The notes: a model not told the origin generated them from the letters alone. Shown: positions 8,464 to 16,609, counted from the first letter of the stretch. The stretch: DNA of 64,000 nucleotides from an uncultured Eubacteriales bacterium (GCA_900544555.1 UQWD01000002.1:124001-188000); one strand, 5' to 3'. Translations and numbers: made by a program.

Positions 8464-8575
8464 TGCCTTTTGATATTACATCAATTGTGGATTGAAATGT
8501 TAAATTGGTTGTTTTTCCAAAAAGAGCTGTCGTTATATGAGTAAAAACTGCATATAACGACAGCCCTTTTCTATA
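8464..8575 (+). ncRNA. Candidate crRNA-like cas-regulating RNA (CreR-like)
   Basis: Read on the plus strand, divergent from cas5, the parts in order are as follows. A 5-bp hairpin TTGAT-ATTAC-ATCAA (8470-8484) is followed 2 nt later by GTGGATTGAAAT (8487-8498), which matches the 3' end of typical type I-C repeats and supplies the 11-nt handle left by Cas5c cleavage. A guide-like stretch starts at 8499. A strong terminator lies at 8526-8570. Outside the handle the hairpin differs from known I-C repeats, so this is a degenerate, single-unit CRISPR element with no second repeat. The first 16 guide bases match the cas promoter beside a TTC PAM (13 of 16). The inferred role is to load into Cascade and repress the cas operon through partial, non-cleaving pairing, as described for CreR RNAs in other type I systems. 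Confidence 0.65.
8526..8570 (+). terminator. Intrinsic terminator of the crRNA-like RNA
   Basis: A 14-bp perfect stem (GCTGTCGTTATATG at 8526-8539, CATATAACGACAGC at 8551-8564) is followed by CCTTTTCT. No protein-coding gene ends just before it on the plus strand, so it needs a non-coding transcript to make sense. An A-run on the other side could let it act on the minus strand too. Confidence 0.85.
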
Positions 8576-8616
8576 ATCATACTCTCAAGTCATAAGCCCG
8601 GCGATCCGTATCATTT

Positions 8617-9211
8617 TCCCTTAAGCCTTACTTAATAAACTTTGAAATTGATTATGTGGAGTACCCACATGACGTAACACAAAATGCAAAAAAAGTTGAT
8701 GATATTACTGAATGGGTTTATAACAACTATGGTCACCATTGTTATGATGCAATTATAGGCCATAGTCTCGGAGGAATAATTGCATTGCAGTTGATTGCAG
8801 AATATAAAATGAAAGTCAATAAAATAATTTGTTTGGATACTAATTTTAAACCTGCTAATGAATTTTTTAGAAATTTAATGACAGAAAAAAACATGGAAAA
8901 GTACGTAAAAAGTATTCTCCAAATGTTAAGTGAAGAAAGGGAATTTTATACTGGTGAATTATTGATATCAATTAAAGATGATTTTGATTATACCAATTTA
9001 GTAAATGAAATCTCACAGGATATTTATGCAATTTATGGTGACCGGGGTATGCCTGAGTATCCAGCTAAAATTCAGGATTTAAGCACAGATTTTAAATAAT
9101 CTGAATTTAGTGTTTATCCATAACTCTTGTCATATGATTATGGTTGAAAATCCTGAGCAATTATCAGAAATTATTAAAGGAATACTACTAAATTCCCGTT
9201 TGTCGAGCTGA
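8617..9211 (+). pseudogene. Decayed alpha/beta hydrolase gene, AT-rich
   Basis: The open frame to 9099 encodes the middle of an alpha/beta hydrolase, with the nucleophile elbow GHSLGG (about 8760-8777) and LDTNF after the next strand. The N-terminus with the oxyanion-hole strand is missing: the frame stays open upstream of the first GTG at 8656 with no plausible start. Near 9083-9099 the frame shifts. Another frame then continues as LNLVFIHNSCHMIMVENPEQ, the expected C-terminal catalytic-His segment, and stops at 9211. The gene is therefore both truncated and frameshifted. It is far more AT-rich than its neighbours, suggesting horizontal origin. Confidence 0.8.
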
Positions 9212-9565
9212 TATAAATTCGCCTAATTGGGGATAATGCGCTTTCCCTTTAGCTGTTTTTAAATATGGGCAAGCAGTATTTAGCGGTATACATGAAACGA
9301 TTTTCTGTTTATTGCTCCGGCGAAAACTAGAAAAATCCGCTTATTGGGGGCCGCCCCCAATCCCCCGACAAGAACCGCTCCGCTGCCTTGCCAAATGCTC
9401 CACAGGTGGAGCGGCGATTGCCCGCAGGCCTAGTGTCGACTATGTAAAACGCGGGAAAACATCGTTCTTTACCCCAAGCAAGAAAAATCACTGTGATGTT
9501 TGCTAAATCAGACTGCGGGTAGTATGATAAAATGTGTTGGTAAAAAAGGAGGCGTGACGCCGCGT
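9212..9565. other. Intergenic region before the chromate transporter
   Basis: It contains a compact inverted repeat TTGGGGG-CCG-CCCCCAA near 9342-9358 and a second pairing CCGCTCC / GGAGCGG near 9370-9415. No gene is recognised. Base composition changes sharply from the AT-rich pseudogene to GC-rich sequence here. Confidence 0.5.
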
Positions 9566-10108
9566 ATGAAAACGTTGGGAACCCTTTTTCTTTCCTTTGC
9601 CCGGGTAGGGGCGCTGACATTCGGCGGGGGCTACGCCATGCTGCCCATGCTGGAGCGCGAGTGCGTCGATAAGCATAACTGGGCGACCCGGGAAGAGCTG
9701 TTGGATTACTTTGCCATCGGCCAGTGTACGCCGGGCGTAATCGCGGTAAATACCGCGACGTTTATCGGTTATAAGGAAAGCGGGGCGCTGGGCGCGGCGG
9801 CCGCCACGCTGGGCGTTATCTCGCCGTCGGTCGCGATTATACTCGTTATTGCCGCGCTGTTGAGTAATTTTGCCCATATACCCGCCGTCCAGCACGCGTT
9901 TTCCGGCGTGCGCGTGGCGGTAGCCGTGCTGATACTCAATACCGTTATCCAGCTTATCCGCAGGAACATAAAAAGCGTTGTCGGCTTGGTTCTTTGCGCG
10001 GCGGCATTTGTTTTTATCGCGGTGATGGGCCAGTCGCCCGTGTTCGTGGTGCTGGGCGCGGCGCTTGTCGGCCTGGGCTTTGGCAAATGGGGCAAGCGCC
10101 CTATATAA
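9566..10108 (+). CDS. chrA: Chromate transporter subunit, ChrA N-half type
   Basis: About 180 aa of a CHR-family membrane protein, one of the two short subunits that replace full-length ChrA in many Gram-positives. The family signature is clear: FARVGALTFGGGYAMLPMLERE near the start and FAIGQCTPGVIAVNTATFIGY after the second segment, followed by several hydrophobic helices. The ATG at 9566 begins MKTLGTLF. An AAAGGAGG site lies about 13 nt upstream, rather far, so the start is uncertain. A second subunit gene follows at 10320. Such pairs export chromate or related anions, but in many anaerobes the physiological substrate is not known. Confidence 0.88.
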   Translation: MKTLGTLFLSFARVGALTFGGGYAMLPMLERECVDKHNWATREELLDYFAIGQCTPGVIAVNTATFIGYKESGALGAAAATLGVISPSVAIILVIAALLSNFAHIPAVQHAFSGVRVAVAVLILNTVIQLIRRNIKSVVGLVLCAAAFVFIAVMGQSPVFVVLGAALVGLGFGKWGKRPI

Positions 10109-10124
10109 CATTATGGTTGGCAGC

Positions 10125-10244
10125 GTGTTGAAAAAGTGGCCGCGCCACATTTTTCGAGCTAACACGGGGCGCTTTCACCCTTGGCTATCTGAGCACCCCG
10201 TACAGAGGACCCTTGCTGCGCAAGGCATTCCGAACCTTTCGCGC
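10125..10244. repeat. Dispersed structured repeat, copy A
   Basis: This segment matches 63073-63192 closely over about 120 bp (shared blocks GAAAAAGTGGC, CACGGGGCGCTTT, CAAGGCATTCCGAA). It contains a GAAAAAGTGGC/GCCACATTTTTC inverted repeat. The second palindrome (CACGGGGCGCT) is partly decayed in this copy. It sits between the two chromate transporter genes. Confidence 0.8.
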
Positions 10245-10319
10245 TCGCCGTTATATTGGTAAACCTTTAGGGTTTTTCGACAGCCTGATTTTATTGGATT
10301 GCGGAGAATTGGTTGAAGT

Positions 10320-10895
10320 ATGGTCTATTTGATTCTATTCTACGAGTTTTTCAAGGCGGGTCTGTTCGCGGTAGGGGGCGGGCTGGCGACACTGCCGTTC
10401 CTTCTTGATATGGCAAATAACCCGAGCTATGCCTGGATAACTCCTGAAACGCTGGCAGATATGGTGGCGGTATCGGAATCCACACCCGGGCCGCTCGGCG
10501 TTAATATGGCTACCTACGCCGGCTTCCAGGCGGGAGGCGTACTTGGCGGTATCATCGCCACGTTCGCGCTGGTGCTGCCATCGTATATCATCATCATTAT
10601 CGTTGCGCGTTTTCTGAATAAATATAAAGAAAACGCCCTCGTTAAAAACACCTTCATGGGCTTGCGGCCGGCTGTCGCCGGACTGATAGCGGCGGCATGC
10701 TGGTCCGTGCTCCAGCTCGCGCTGTTCCGGTTTGAGAACATCGGCGCGGGCGGCCTGTGGGACGTCGTCAACCTCAAGCCTTTAATACTGTTTGCCGCGC
10801 TTTTGGCGCTTACAAACATTAAGCCGGTAAAAAAGCTTCACCCCATCGCGTTTATCGGCTTTGCCGCGGCTGCTGGAATCGTCTTTAGGTTTTAG
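10320..10895 (+). CDS. chrA: Chromate transporter subunit, ChrA C-half type
   Basis: A 191-aa membrane protein paralogous to the gene at 9566. It shows the same duplicated CHR signature (FFKAGLFAVGGGLATLPFLLD and VSESTPGPLGVNMATYAGF) and about five hydrophobic segments. Together the two subunits make one antiparallel transporter. The pair is separated by about 210 bp containing a dispersed repeat rather than being overlapped, so co-transcription depends on reading through that element. Confidence 0.9.
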   Translation: MVYLILFYEFFKAGLFAVGGGLATLPFLLDMANNPSYAWITPETLADMVAVSESTPGPLGVNMATYAGFQAGGVLGGIIATFALVLPSYIIIIIVARFLNKYKENALVKNTFMGLRPAVAGLIAAACWSVLQLALFRFENIGAGGLWDVVNLKPLILFAALLALTNIKPVKKLHPIAFIGFAAAAGIVFRF

Positions 10896-10938
10896 CTTTG
10901 ATTACACTCCCTGGCGGCGGGGATGGAAAGGGAATTTT

Positions 10939-11727
10939 ATGATGTTCTGTCCGCTTTACAGCGGTTCTTCAGGCAATTCCACGCTTCTTGAAGGAGGCGG
11001 CGCGCGCGTGCTTATCGACGCTGGACTTCCCGGCAAAATGATTGAGCGGGCATTGAGCGAAGCCGGCGTTGAGCCGCATACCATCGATGCTATTGTGATA
11101 ACCCATGAGCATTCGGATCATATCCGCGGCGTGGGCGTGCTGTCGCGCCGTTACGGGCTGCCCATTTACGCCAACGAGGGGACATGGCGCGCCATGAACG
11201 GGCAGCTGGGCGCAATCAAGCCCGCGAACATCCGTATCTTCGAAACCGGGAGGGATTTTTATATCAAAGCGCTCAACATTCTCGCCTTCGCAACGCCGCA
11301 CGACGCGGCCGAGCCCGTGGGATACAGCTTTTCAGCCGCCGGGCGGAAAGTGAGCGTAATGACGGATATCGGCCATATCAACAACAATTTGCTCTGTGCC
11401 GTGGAGGGGGCCGATCTCCTCTTGATAGAGGCGAACCACGACGTGCCGATGCTTCAGGCCGGAAGCTACCCGTATACGCTCAAAAGGCGGATACTCTCCG
11501 ATAAAGGTCATCTCTCCAACGAAAACGCGGGCAAAGCGCTGGCTAAGCTCTATCTTAGAGGCGTCAGAAACGCCATCCTCGGGCATCTGAGCCGGGAAAA
11601 CAACTGCGAGCAGCTATGCATGGAAACCGTACGCGCCGCGCTCCGGCTGGAGGATATCCCGGATGAGGAGTTCCGGCTGGCCATGGCGTACAGGGACAGG
11701 CCGGCGGGCATGTTCAGGGTGGGCTGA
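10939..11727 (+). CDS. walJ: MBL-fold hydrolase WalJ/YycJ
   Basis: A 262-aa metallo-beta-lactamase-fold protein with the metal-binding motif THEHSDH near residue 58 and a C-terminal GHLSRENN. The opening FCPLYSGSSGNSTLLEG is diagnostic of WalJ/YycJ, a putative nuclease linked to DNA replication and cell-wall control in Firmicutes. I chose the ATG at 10939 (site GAAAGGGA, 5 nt). The longer open frame back to 10861 overlaps the transporter gene. The stop overlaps the rlmH start (TGATG). No walRK genes are adjacent. Confidence 0.93.
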   Translation: MMFCPLYSGSSGNSTLLEGGGARVLIDAGLPGKMIERALSEAGVEPHTIDAIVITHEHSDHIRGVGVLSRRYGLPIYANEGTWRAMNGQLGAIKPANIRIFETGRDFYIKALNILAFATPHDAAEPVGYSFSAAGRKVSVMTDIGHINNNLLCAVEGADLLLIEANHDVPMLQAGSYPYTLKRRILSDKGHLSNENAGKALAKLYLRGVRNAILGHLSRENNCEQLCMETVRAALRLEDIPDEEFRLAMAYRDRPAGMFRVG

Positions 11728-12206
11728 TGGTAACGAGAATCATTAGCGTTGGAAAATTAAAAGAACCTTTTTATCAGGCCGCAGCGGATGAGTTCGCAAA
11801 ACGGCTTTCCAGGTATTCAACGCTTGAAGTTATCGAGGTTCGGGATGAAAAAGCGCCGGAGAATTTATCCCGTTTACAACGCGAGGCAATTAAGGAGGCG
11901 GAGGGCGCGCGTATTCTTAACAAAACGAGCGCTGCGGATTTTGTTGTGGCCGCCGCCATAGAGGGGGAACGGCTCACATCCGAGCAGCTCTCCGCCCGCA
12001 TTCAGTGCTGGATGACCGGCGGGCGCAGCCGAATATGCTTTGTTATCGGCGGCTCGCTTGGCTTATCTAAAAGCGTCATGCAGCGCGCGGACTGCGCCGT
12101 AAGCTTTTCATCCATGACGTTTCCGCACCAGCTGTTCCGACTAATGCTCATGGAGCAGATATATCGTGCCTTCAAGATCATGAACAATGAACCGTACCAT
12201 AAATAG
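11727..12206 (+). CDS. rlmH: 23S rRNA pseudouridine-1915 N3-methyltransferase RlmH
   Basis: A 159-aa SPOUT methyltransferase that methylates pseudouridine 1915 of 23S rRNA using SAM. The trefoil-knot SAM site is seen in FVIGGSLGLSKSV (about residues 104-116), and the C-terminus SFSSMTFPHQLFRLMLMEQIYRAFKIMNNEPYHK is the highly conserved family ending. It overlaps walJ by one base, a pairing common in Firmicutes. The length matches the family. Confidence 0.97.
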   Translation: MVTRIISVGKLKEPFYQAAADEFAKRLSRYSTLEVIEVRDEKAPENLSRLQREAIKEAEGARILNKTSAADFVVAAAIEGERLTSEQLSARIQCWMTGGRSRICFVIGGSLGLSKSVMQRADCAVSFSSMTFPHQLFRLMLMEQIYRAFKIMNNEPYHK

Positions 12207-12211
12207 CAGAG

Positions 12212-12740
12212 ATGTGTAATTTAGAAGATAAAAAAGAAATTGCAGCCATAACGCGCTTAAATCGCTGGGCATAGCTTACCGCCGTTACGAACACGCGCCC
12301 GTACAAACCATGAAGGACTGCGCGCTTATCGGCCCGGCGCAAGGCGCGCGCCATTTTAAAAACCTGTTTCTCACGAACAGGCAGGGAAACGCATTTTATC
12401 TTCTCATGCCCGGCGTAAAAAAGAGGTTCCGTCCGGCTAAGGTCAGCCGCCTGCTCGGCGTTTCCCGCCTGAGCTTCGCTTCCCCGGAAAAATTGATGGA
12501 AAAGCTCGGCTCTCTGCCGGGCGCGTATCGCCGTTAGGCTTAATCAACGATCACAGCCGCGCCGTTTCCGTCGCCGTGGACGAGGATATCTTAAAGGCTC
12601 AATATGTGTTGGTGCACCCATGCGTGTCAACAGTCTCCTTGTTAATCAGCTCCACGGATTTATTCCGTTTTTTCTCGTGGCGTGGAAACCCTGTCCGGCT
12701 CATTCGAATCTATGATACCCTATTTACGCCAATCAAATGA
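12212..12740 (+). pseudogene. YbaK/ProX-like aminoacyl-tRNA editing protein with two frameshifts
   Basis: Three reading frames together encode a PrdX/YbaK-type deacylase, which clears mischarged tRNA. The first part (ATG 12212, MCNLEDKKEIAAITRL) breaks near 12257. The second frame gives LKSLGIAYRRYEHAPVQTM and continues to PGAYRR, stopping at 12537. The third gives GLINDHSRAVSVAVDEDI, then VHPCVSTVSLLIS, to a stop at 12740. Conserved family segments occur in the right order across all three frames, so the gene is recently broken rather than spurious. Sequencing error could mimic one break but is less likely to cause two. Confidence 0.85.
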
Positions 12741-12903
12741 ATCTCCGTGACGTGTAATGCGAACTATTTGTTGGCGGGCTTTTATCCAGTCCTGCTGATC
12801 TATGCATAGCGCACTTTGAACATGCCGTGTATATATTCAGCATCCTCATGAAAAGAACGCCTTAACTCATAGCCGTTAAATCGCTCATTTACCGGGCCGC
12901 ACG

Positions 12904-14298
12904 CTATGGCGCGGGCGCTTCCCTGATTTCCCCGAGCCCGCCCGTGCTTCGCAACAGGCGCCTGAACGATATCAGGAAGGTAGTTGAGGTAACCGTTACG
13001 GCCAGGAAATCCGCGATAGGCTCGGCAAGGAACACGGCGGAGGCCTGATCCTCAATAAACAGCGGCAGTATGAATATCAGCGGTATGAGTAAAATGACCT
13101 TTCTCAGCAGCGCCAGAAAAACGGAGGCTTTCGCGTTCCCGAGCGCGATAAACGTCTGCTGGCACGCTATCTGCGCGCCAAACAGGAGCGAGGACGCCAT
13201 ATAGATACGGATAGCCTGCGTGCTGTATACAATCAGAGACTGCTCGTTCGTGAACATACGTATGAACGCGCCCGGCAAAAACATAGCCACAGCCCACAGA
13301 ACGGTCGAGTAAGCGAGGCATGAGACGAGTAGTATCTTAAACGCCTGCTTGACCCTGCTAAGATCCCCGGCCCCGTAATTAAAGCTGATTATGGGCTGGG
13401 CGCCCTGTGTAAGGCCTTGAAGCGGCAGCATCGAAAACTGCATAACCGTCGCCAATATGGTCATGGCGCCAACTGCCAGATCCCCACCGTACTTAAGCAG
13501 AGATGTGTTAAAGCATACGGAGATTACGCCCTCGGTAAACTGCATGATAAACGGGGATACGCCCAGCGCGAGGCAGGGCAGTATGATAGAACCCTTGAGC
13601 CGCAGGTTCGCTTTTTTGATCCTGAGCGTGCTGCGCTTTGAGGTCAAAAAGCGTATGACCCAGAAGGATGATACAGCCTGGGATATAATCGTTGCGAGCG
13701 CGGCCCCGCGAACACCCATATTAAAAACAAAAATGAAGATAGGATCGAGAATAATATTGCATACCGCGCCGATAAGCACGGTGTACATGCTCGCCTTGGC
13801 AAAGCCCTGCGCGCTGATAAAAGCGTTGAGCCCCAGCGCGGTTTGAACGAATATGGTGCCAAGCACATAGATTTGCATGTAATCCCAGGCATAATCGATG
13901 GTGTTTTCGCTCGCGCCGAACAAGAGAAGGATCGGCCGCCCAAAATACGAAAGCAAAGCCGTAAGCGCAACCGCCGTCACGACCAAAAGCGCGGTGCAGT
14001 TGCCCAATATCCGCTCGGCCTGCTCGTCGTCTCCCCGGCCCATCATGATAGAAGCGCGCGGAGCGCCGCCCATGCTGACCAGCGCCGCGAAAGCGGATAT
14101 GCCCATAATAAGCGGCATCGTTACCCCAAGGCCCGTAAGCGCGTCCGCCCCGATTACCGGAATATGCCCGATGTACATACGATCTACAATATTGTAAAGC
14201 ACATTGATAACCTGCGCGAGTATCGCCGGAAGCGCCAGCCGGAACAACAGCCTGCCTACGCTTCCGCTTCCGAGATCCGCCTTTTGATTCCCTTTCAT
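12904..14298 (-). CDS. MATE-family multidrug/cation antiporter
   Basis: A 464-aa membrane protein with about 12 hydrophobic segments and the usual MATE layout of two six-helix bundles. Signatures include ALPAILAQVINVLYNIVDRM at the start, GASENTIDYAWDYMQI in the middle and QGAQPIISFNYGA in the second bundle. MATE proteins export drugs or metabolites using a Na+ or H+ gradient. No adjacent regulator is seen. The substrate cannot be read from the sequence. Confidence 0.93.
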   Translation of the reverse strand: MKGNQKADLGSGSVGRLLFRLALPAILAQVINVLYNIVDRMYIGHIPVIGADALTGLGVTMPLIMGISAFAALVSMGGAPRASIMMGRGDDEQAERILGNCTALLVVTAVALTALLSYFGRPILLLFGASENTIDYAWDYMQIYVLGTIFVQTALGLNAFISAQGFAKASMYTVLIGAVCNIILDPIFIFVFNMGVRGAALATIISQAVSSFWVIRFLTSKRSTLRIKKANLRLKGSIILPCLALGVSPFIMQFTEGVISVCFNTSLLKYGGDLAVGAMTILATVMQFSMLPLQGLTQGAQPIISFNYGAGDLSRVKQAFKILLVSCLAYSTVLWAVAMFLPGAFIRMFTNEQSLIVYSTQAIRIYMASSLLFGAQIACQQTFIALGNAKASVFLALLRKVILLIPLIFILPLFIEDQASAVFLAEPIADFLAVTVTSTTFLISFRRLLRSTGGLGEIREAPAP

Positions 14299-14592
14299 AT
14301 CCGATAGCCTCCCGATGCTGACGGATGAACCGTCTCAAACATTATATGGCATTCGCCTCAAAGGCGCGCATACGCTGATTATGAGCAACCGCTTATCCGA
14401 CCTTATCCTCTTTCGCCGACGTCTGTTTTTCAAACCATTATGGCACTTTAACCTATCGCCCGGCGTTTGTCAAGCCGCGCGAAAAGCGCGCTGCAAGAGG
14501 GCGGCATATAAGCTGCGCTGCTTCCTTTTGCGGCGCGTTTTCCGCAAACCGTGTCTCCTTTAAAAGCATTACTTGCCGAAACGCTGCGCGGG

Positions 14593-15225
14593 TTAATCAA
14601 GCGTACGCGCAAGCCTCTGATTCAGGGATTCAAAGAATCGTGATATGTGTATCCCATCCGCGAGCGCGTGGTTAACAAGCGCCGTGACGGGCATTATAAG
14701 CTTACCGGCCTGTTCAAAGTATTTACCCCATGTTATGCGCGGGTTGCTGTCCGCCGGCGTCGGCGTGGGCTGTGTGATCGACGTATAGGAAAGCCATGGG
14801 AGGGAGGAGATAAAAAATCTGCCGACGCTCTCGTCGCCTTCCTCAATATCGCCCTGTTCCCTGGTTAAATCCTGCATTTTTGCGGCATACGGCAAAAATG
14901 CCCGAAGCGGCATATCGCAGTTCAGCGCGCAATACGCGTACGCGCCGTTATCCCTAAGTACCGTATGCGAGGCTCCGCAAAAATCAAACTCCACCACCGC
15001 GTCATTGACAATGCGCTGCCTGAACTGCCTGACGCTGTTCGCGGCCCATACCGCTTCATATAAAAAAGTTAAGAAGAAAGGATGCGCGTCGTTTCTCACG
15101 CGTTGGTAAAAGCCTGTAATATCTACATTCATCGTAACCCCGACATAGGGGTTTAACATACTCTTAAAGTACTCAAAATGAGCCTTTCTTTCATATTGAT
15201 TCATATCGATTGCGTGATAATTCAT
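14593..15225 (-). CDS. Chloramphenicol acetyltransferase-like protein
   Basis: A 210-aa protein of the CAT family, trimeric enzymes that transfer acetyl from acetyl-CoA to a hydroxyl. The catalytic motif appears as VNHALADGIHISRFFE near residues 185-200, corresponding to the family HHxxxDGxH: the catalytic His is kept but the preceding His is Asn. The conserved FFLTFLYEAVWAANSVRQFRQRI segment is also present. Whether it acts on chloramphenicol or another acceptor is uncertain; many chromosomal homologues do not confer resistance. Confidence 0.88.
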   Translation of the reverse strand: MNYHAIDMNQYERKAHFEYFKSMLNPYVGVTMNVDITGFYQRVRNDAHPFFLTFLYEAVWAANSVRQFRQRIVNDAVVEFDFCGASHTVLRDNGAYAYCALNCDMPLRAFLPYAAKMQDLTREQGDIEEGDESVGRFFISSLPWLSYTSITQPTPTPADSNPRITWGKYFEQAGKLIMPVTALVNHALADGIHISRFFESLNQRLARTLD

Positions 15226-15422
15226 ATCTCCGCCCCCCGCTTTGATTTTAGACGGTTTTAAGTGTACTATAACGCATTCGCCTTTTCAACAGCCGCGACG
15301 GGAATGCCGTATGGCTCCATGAAAAATGCGAACGTAGAAATAAGAAATAATATTTTGTATGGCTACGGCCTTATAATCCATTGGTAAACTGCGGTTATTT
15401 TTACGGAAATCTCAGTTTTTTC

Positions 15423-15452
15423 TTGATGCGGTGCGCTCTTTAGTGCTATAAT
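15423..15452 (+). promoter_or_regulatory. Promoter of the rpsF operon
   Basis: TTGATG (15423-15428), an 18-nt spacer and a perfect TATAAT (15447-15452). The transcript would start near 15459, about 57 nt before rpsF. Confidence 0.75.
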
Positions 15453-15472
15453 ATGTTGCTAACGTGCTTCTT

Positions 15473-15489
15473 GCTCTGATTTACAGAGC
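15473..15489 (+). promoter_or_regulatory. Leader hairpin before rpsF
   Basis: GCTCTG-ATTTA-CAGAGC forms a 6-bp hairpin between the promoter and the rpsF ribosome binding site. S6:S18 autoregulatory leaders occur here in many bacteria. The hairpin is compatible with one, but I cannot identify the defining S6:S18 motif. Confidence 0.35.
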
Positions 15490-15515
15490 CATTAGACCAT
15501 AAGGAGGTGAAAAGC

Positions 15516-15803
15516 GTGAATCAGTACGAAACCCTGTATATCATCACGCCCGAGCTGGAGGATGAAGCCGTACAAGCCGTAATCGGCAAGTTTAACGGGA
15601 TCATCACCGACAACAAGGGCGAGGTTGAAAAGGTAGACGAATGGGGCAAGCGCCGTCTTGCTTATGAAATCGATTATAAAACCGAGGGTTACTACGTTCT
15701 CGTAACATTCCAGGGCGACGCCGAGCTCCCTAAAGAGCTGGAACGTAACTTTAGAAATGACGAGAGCATTATTCGATACATGGTCGTCCGAACCGAACAG
15801 TAG
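15516..15803 (+). CDS. rpsF: 30S ribosomal protein bS6
   Basis: A 95-aa ribosomal protein beginning MNQYETLYIITPELEDEA, with KVDEWGKRRLAYEIDYKTEGYY in the centre, typical of bS6. It binds bS18 and 16S rRNA in the platform of the small subunit. I chose the GTG at 15516 because the AAGGAGGTGA site ends 6 nt before it; the earlier in-frame GTG at 15507 lies inside that site. First gene of the rpsF-ssb-rpsR-yybS-gdpP-rplI-dnaB cluster. Confidence 0.97.
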   Translation: MNQYETLYIITPELEDEAVQAVIGKFNGIITDNKGEVEKVDEWGKRRLAYEIDYKTEGYYVLVTFQGDAELPKELERNFRNDESIIRYMVVRTEQ

Positions 15804-15836
15804 GGCGAACGGTATTCCACAGGGGGAGGTAATATT

Positions 15837-16262
15837 ATGAATAAAGCTATTCTTATCGGTAACCTCACAAGGGATCCGGAATTACGCACAACGCCCTCGG
15901 GCGTATCGGTCTGCACATTTTCCATCGCCGTTTCCAGAAGGTTTCAAAACCAGGCGGGCGAGCGGCTTACCGATTATTTTAACATTGTAGCCTGGCGGCA
16001 GCTTGGCGAAACCTGCGGGCGTTACCTCGCTAAGGGGCGAAAAGTAAGCGTAATTGGCGAGATACAAAACCGCAGCTATGATGGCAAGGATGGCCAAAAG
16101 CGATATATTACCGAAATTATAGCGGATGAGGTTGAATTCCTTACCCCGCGCGGAGAGGGAGCGGCAGCGCCGCCGCCTTCCGCGCCGCCGGCAGCGTCCC
16201 CGGGCTTGCCCTTGGATGCGGAAGGCTTTACGGATATTGACGAGGATGAACTGCCCTTTTAA
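15837..16262 (+). CDS. ssb: Single-stranded DNA-binding protein
   Basis: A 141-aa SSB with an N-terminal OB fold (MNKAILIGNLTRDPELRTTPSG through about residue 105), a short Pro/Ala-rich linker and the conserved acidic tip DIDEDELPF that recruits replication and repair partners. It coats single-stranded DNA as a tetramer. It lies 33 bp after rpsF with its own GGGGGAGG site, between rpsF and rpsR as in most Firmicutes. Confidence 0.97.
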   Translation: MNKAILIGNLTRDPELRTTPSGVSVCTFSIAVSRRFQNQAGERLTDYFNIVAWRQLGETCGRYLAKGRKVSVIGEIQNRSYDGKDGQKRYITEIIADEVEFLTPRGEGAAAPPPSAPPAASPGLPLDAEGFTDIDEDELPF

Positions 16263-16308
16263 GGGGCGTCACGCCTCCTTTAAAGCATTTTAGAGAGGAG
16301 TTGTGGAA

Positions 16309-16551
16309 ATGGAAGAGCGCAAAGCAAGGCCAAGGCCGCGCAAGGGCAGACGTAAGGTTTGCGGTTTCTGCGTGGATAAGGTCGAGCATATTGATTATAA
16401 GGATGTTGTCCGCCTGCGTAAGTACGTTACGGAGCGCGGCAAAATCATGCCCCGCCGTATGAGCGGTGTGTGCGCGAAGCATCAGCGCGGCCTCGCGGTG
16501 GCCATCAAACGCGCCCGGATAGTAGCCCTGCTGCCTTACGTAGCGGACTAA
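16309..16551 (+). CDS. rpsR: 30S ribosomal protein bS18, zinc-binding (C+) form
   Basis: An 80-aa bS18, partner of bS6. It keeps VCGFC near residues 17-21 and VCAKH near 55-59, a CxxC...CxxH arrangement expected to bind zinc; many species have lost it in a C-minus version. I chose the ATG at 16309 because the GAGGAG site is 8 nt upstream; the in-frame GTG at 16303 is only 2 nt from that site. A terminator follows 25 bp later. Confidence 0.95.
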   Translation: MEERKARPRPRKGRRKVCGFCVDKVEHIDYKDVVRLRKYVTERGKIMPRRMSGVCAKHQRGLAVAIKRARIVALLPYVAD

Positions 16552-16576
16552 CAATTTAATCATAGAGGACGTTGGC

Positions 16577-16609
16577 AGGCGCTTCGCAGTGATTAGGGGC
16601 GCCTTTTTT
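16577..16609 (+). terminator. Terminator after rpsR
   Basis: AGGCGC (16577-16582) pairs with GCGCCT (16599-16604), directly followed by six T residues. It separates the rpsF-ssb-rpsR unit from the yybS unit, which has its own promoter. Confidence 0.8.

Noticed and set aside
8571..8655. A CreT-type toxin RNA or mini-ORF beside the crRNA-like element
   Set aside because: No short ORF with a ribosome binding site and no separate promoter or terminator was seen here, so I infer a regulatory guide and not a toxin-antitoxin module.
15226..15422. Riboswitch in the region upstream of rpsF
   Set aside because: Only a 6-bp hairpin close to rpsF was found; no known riboswitch core could be recognised.
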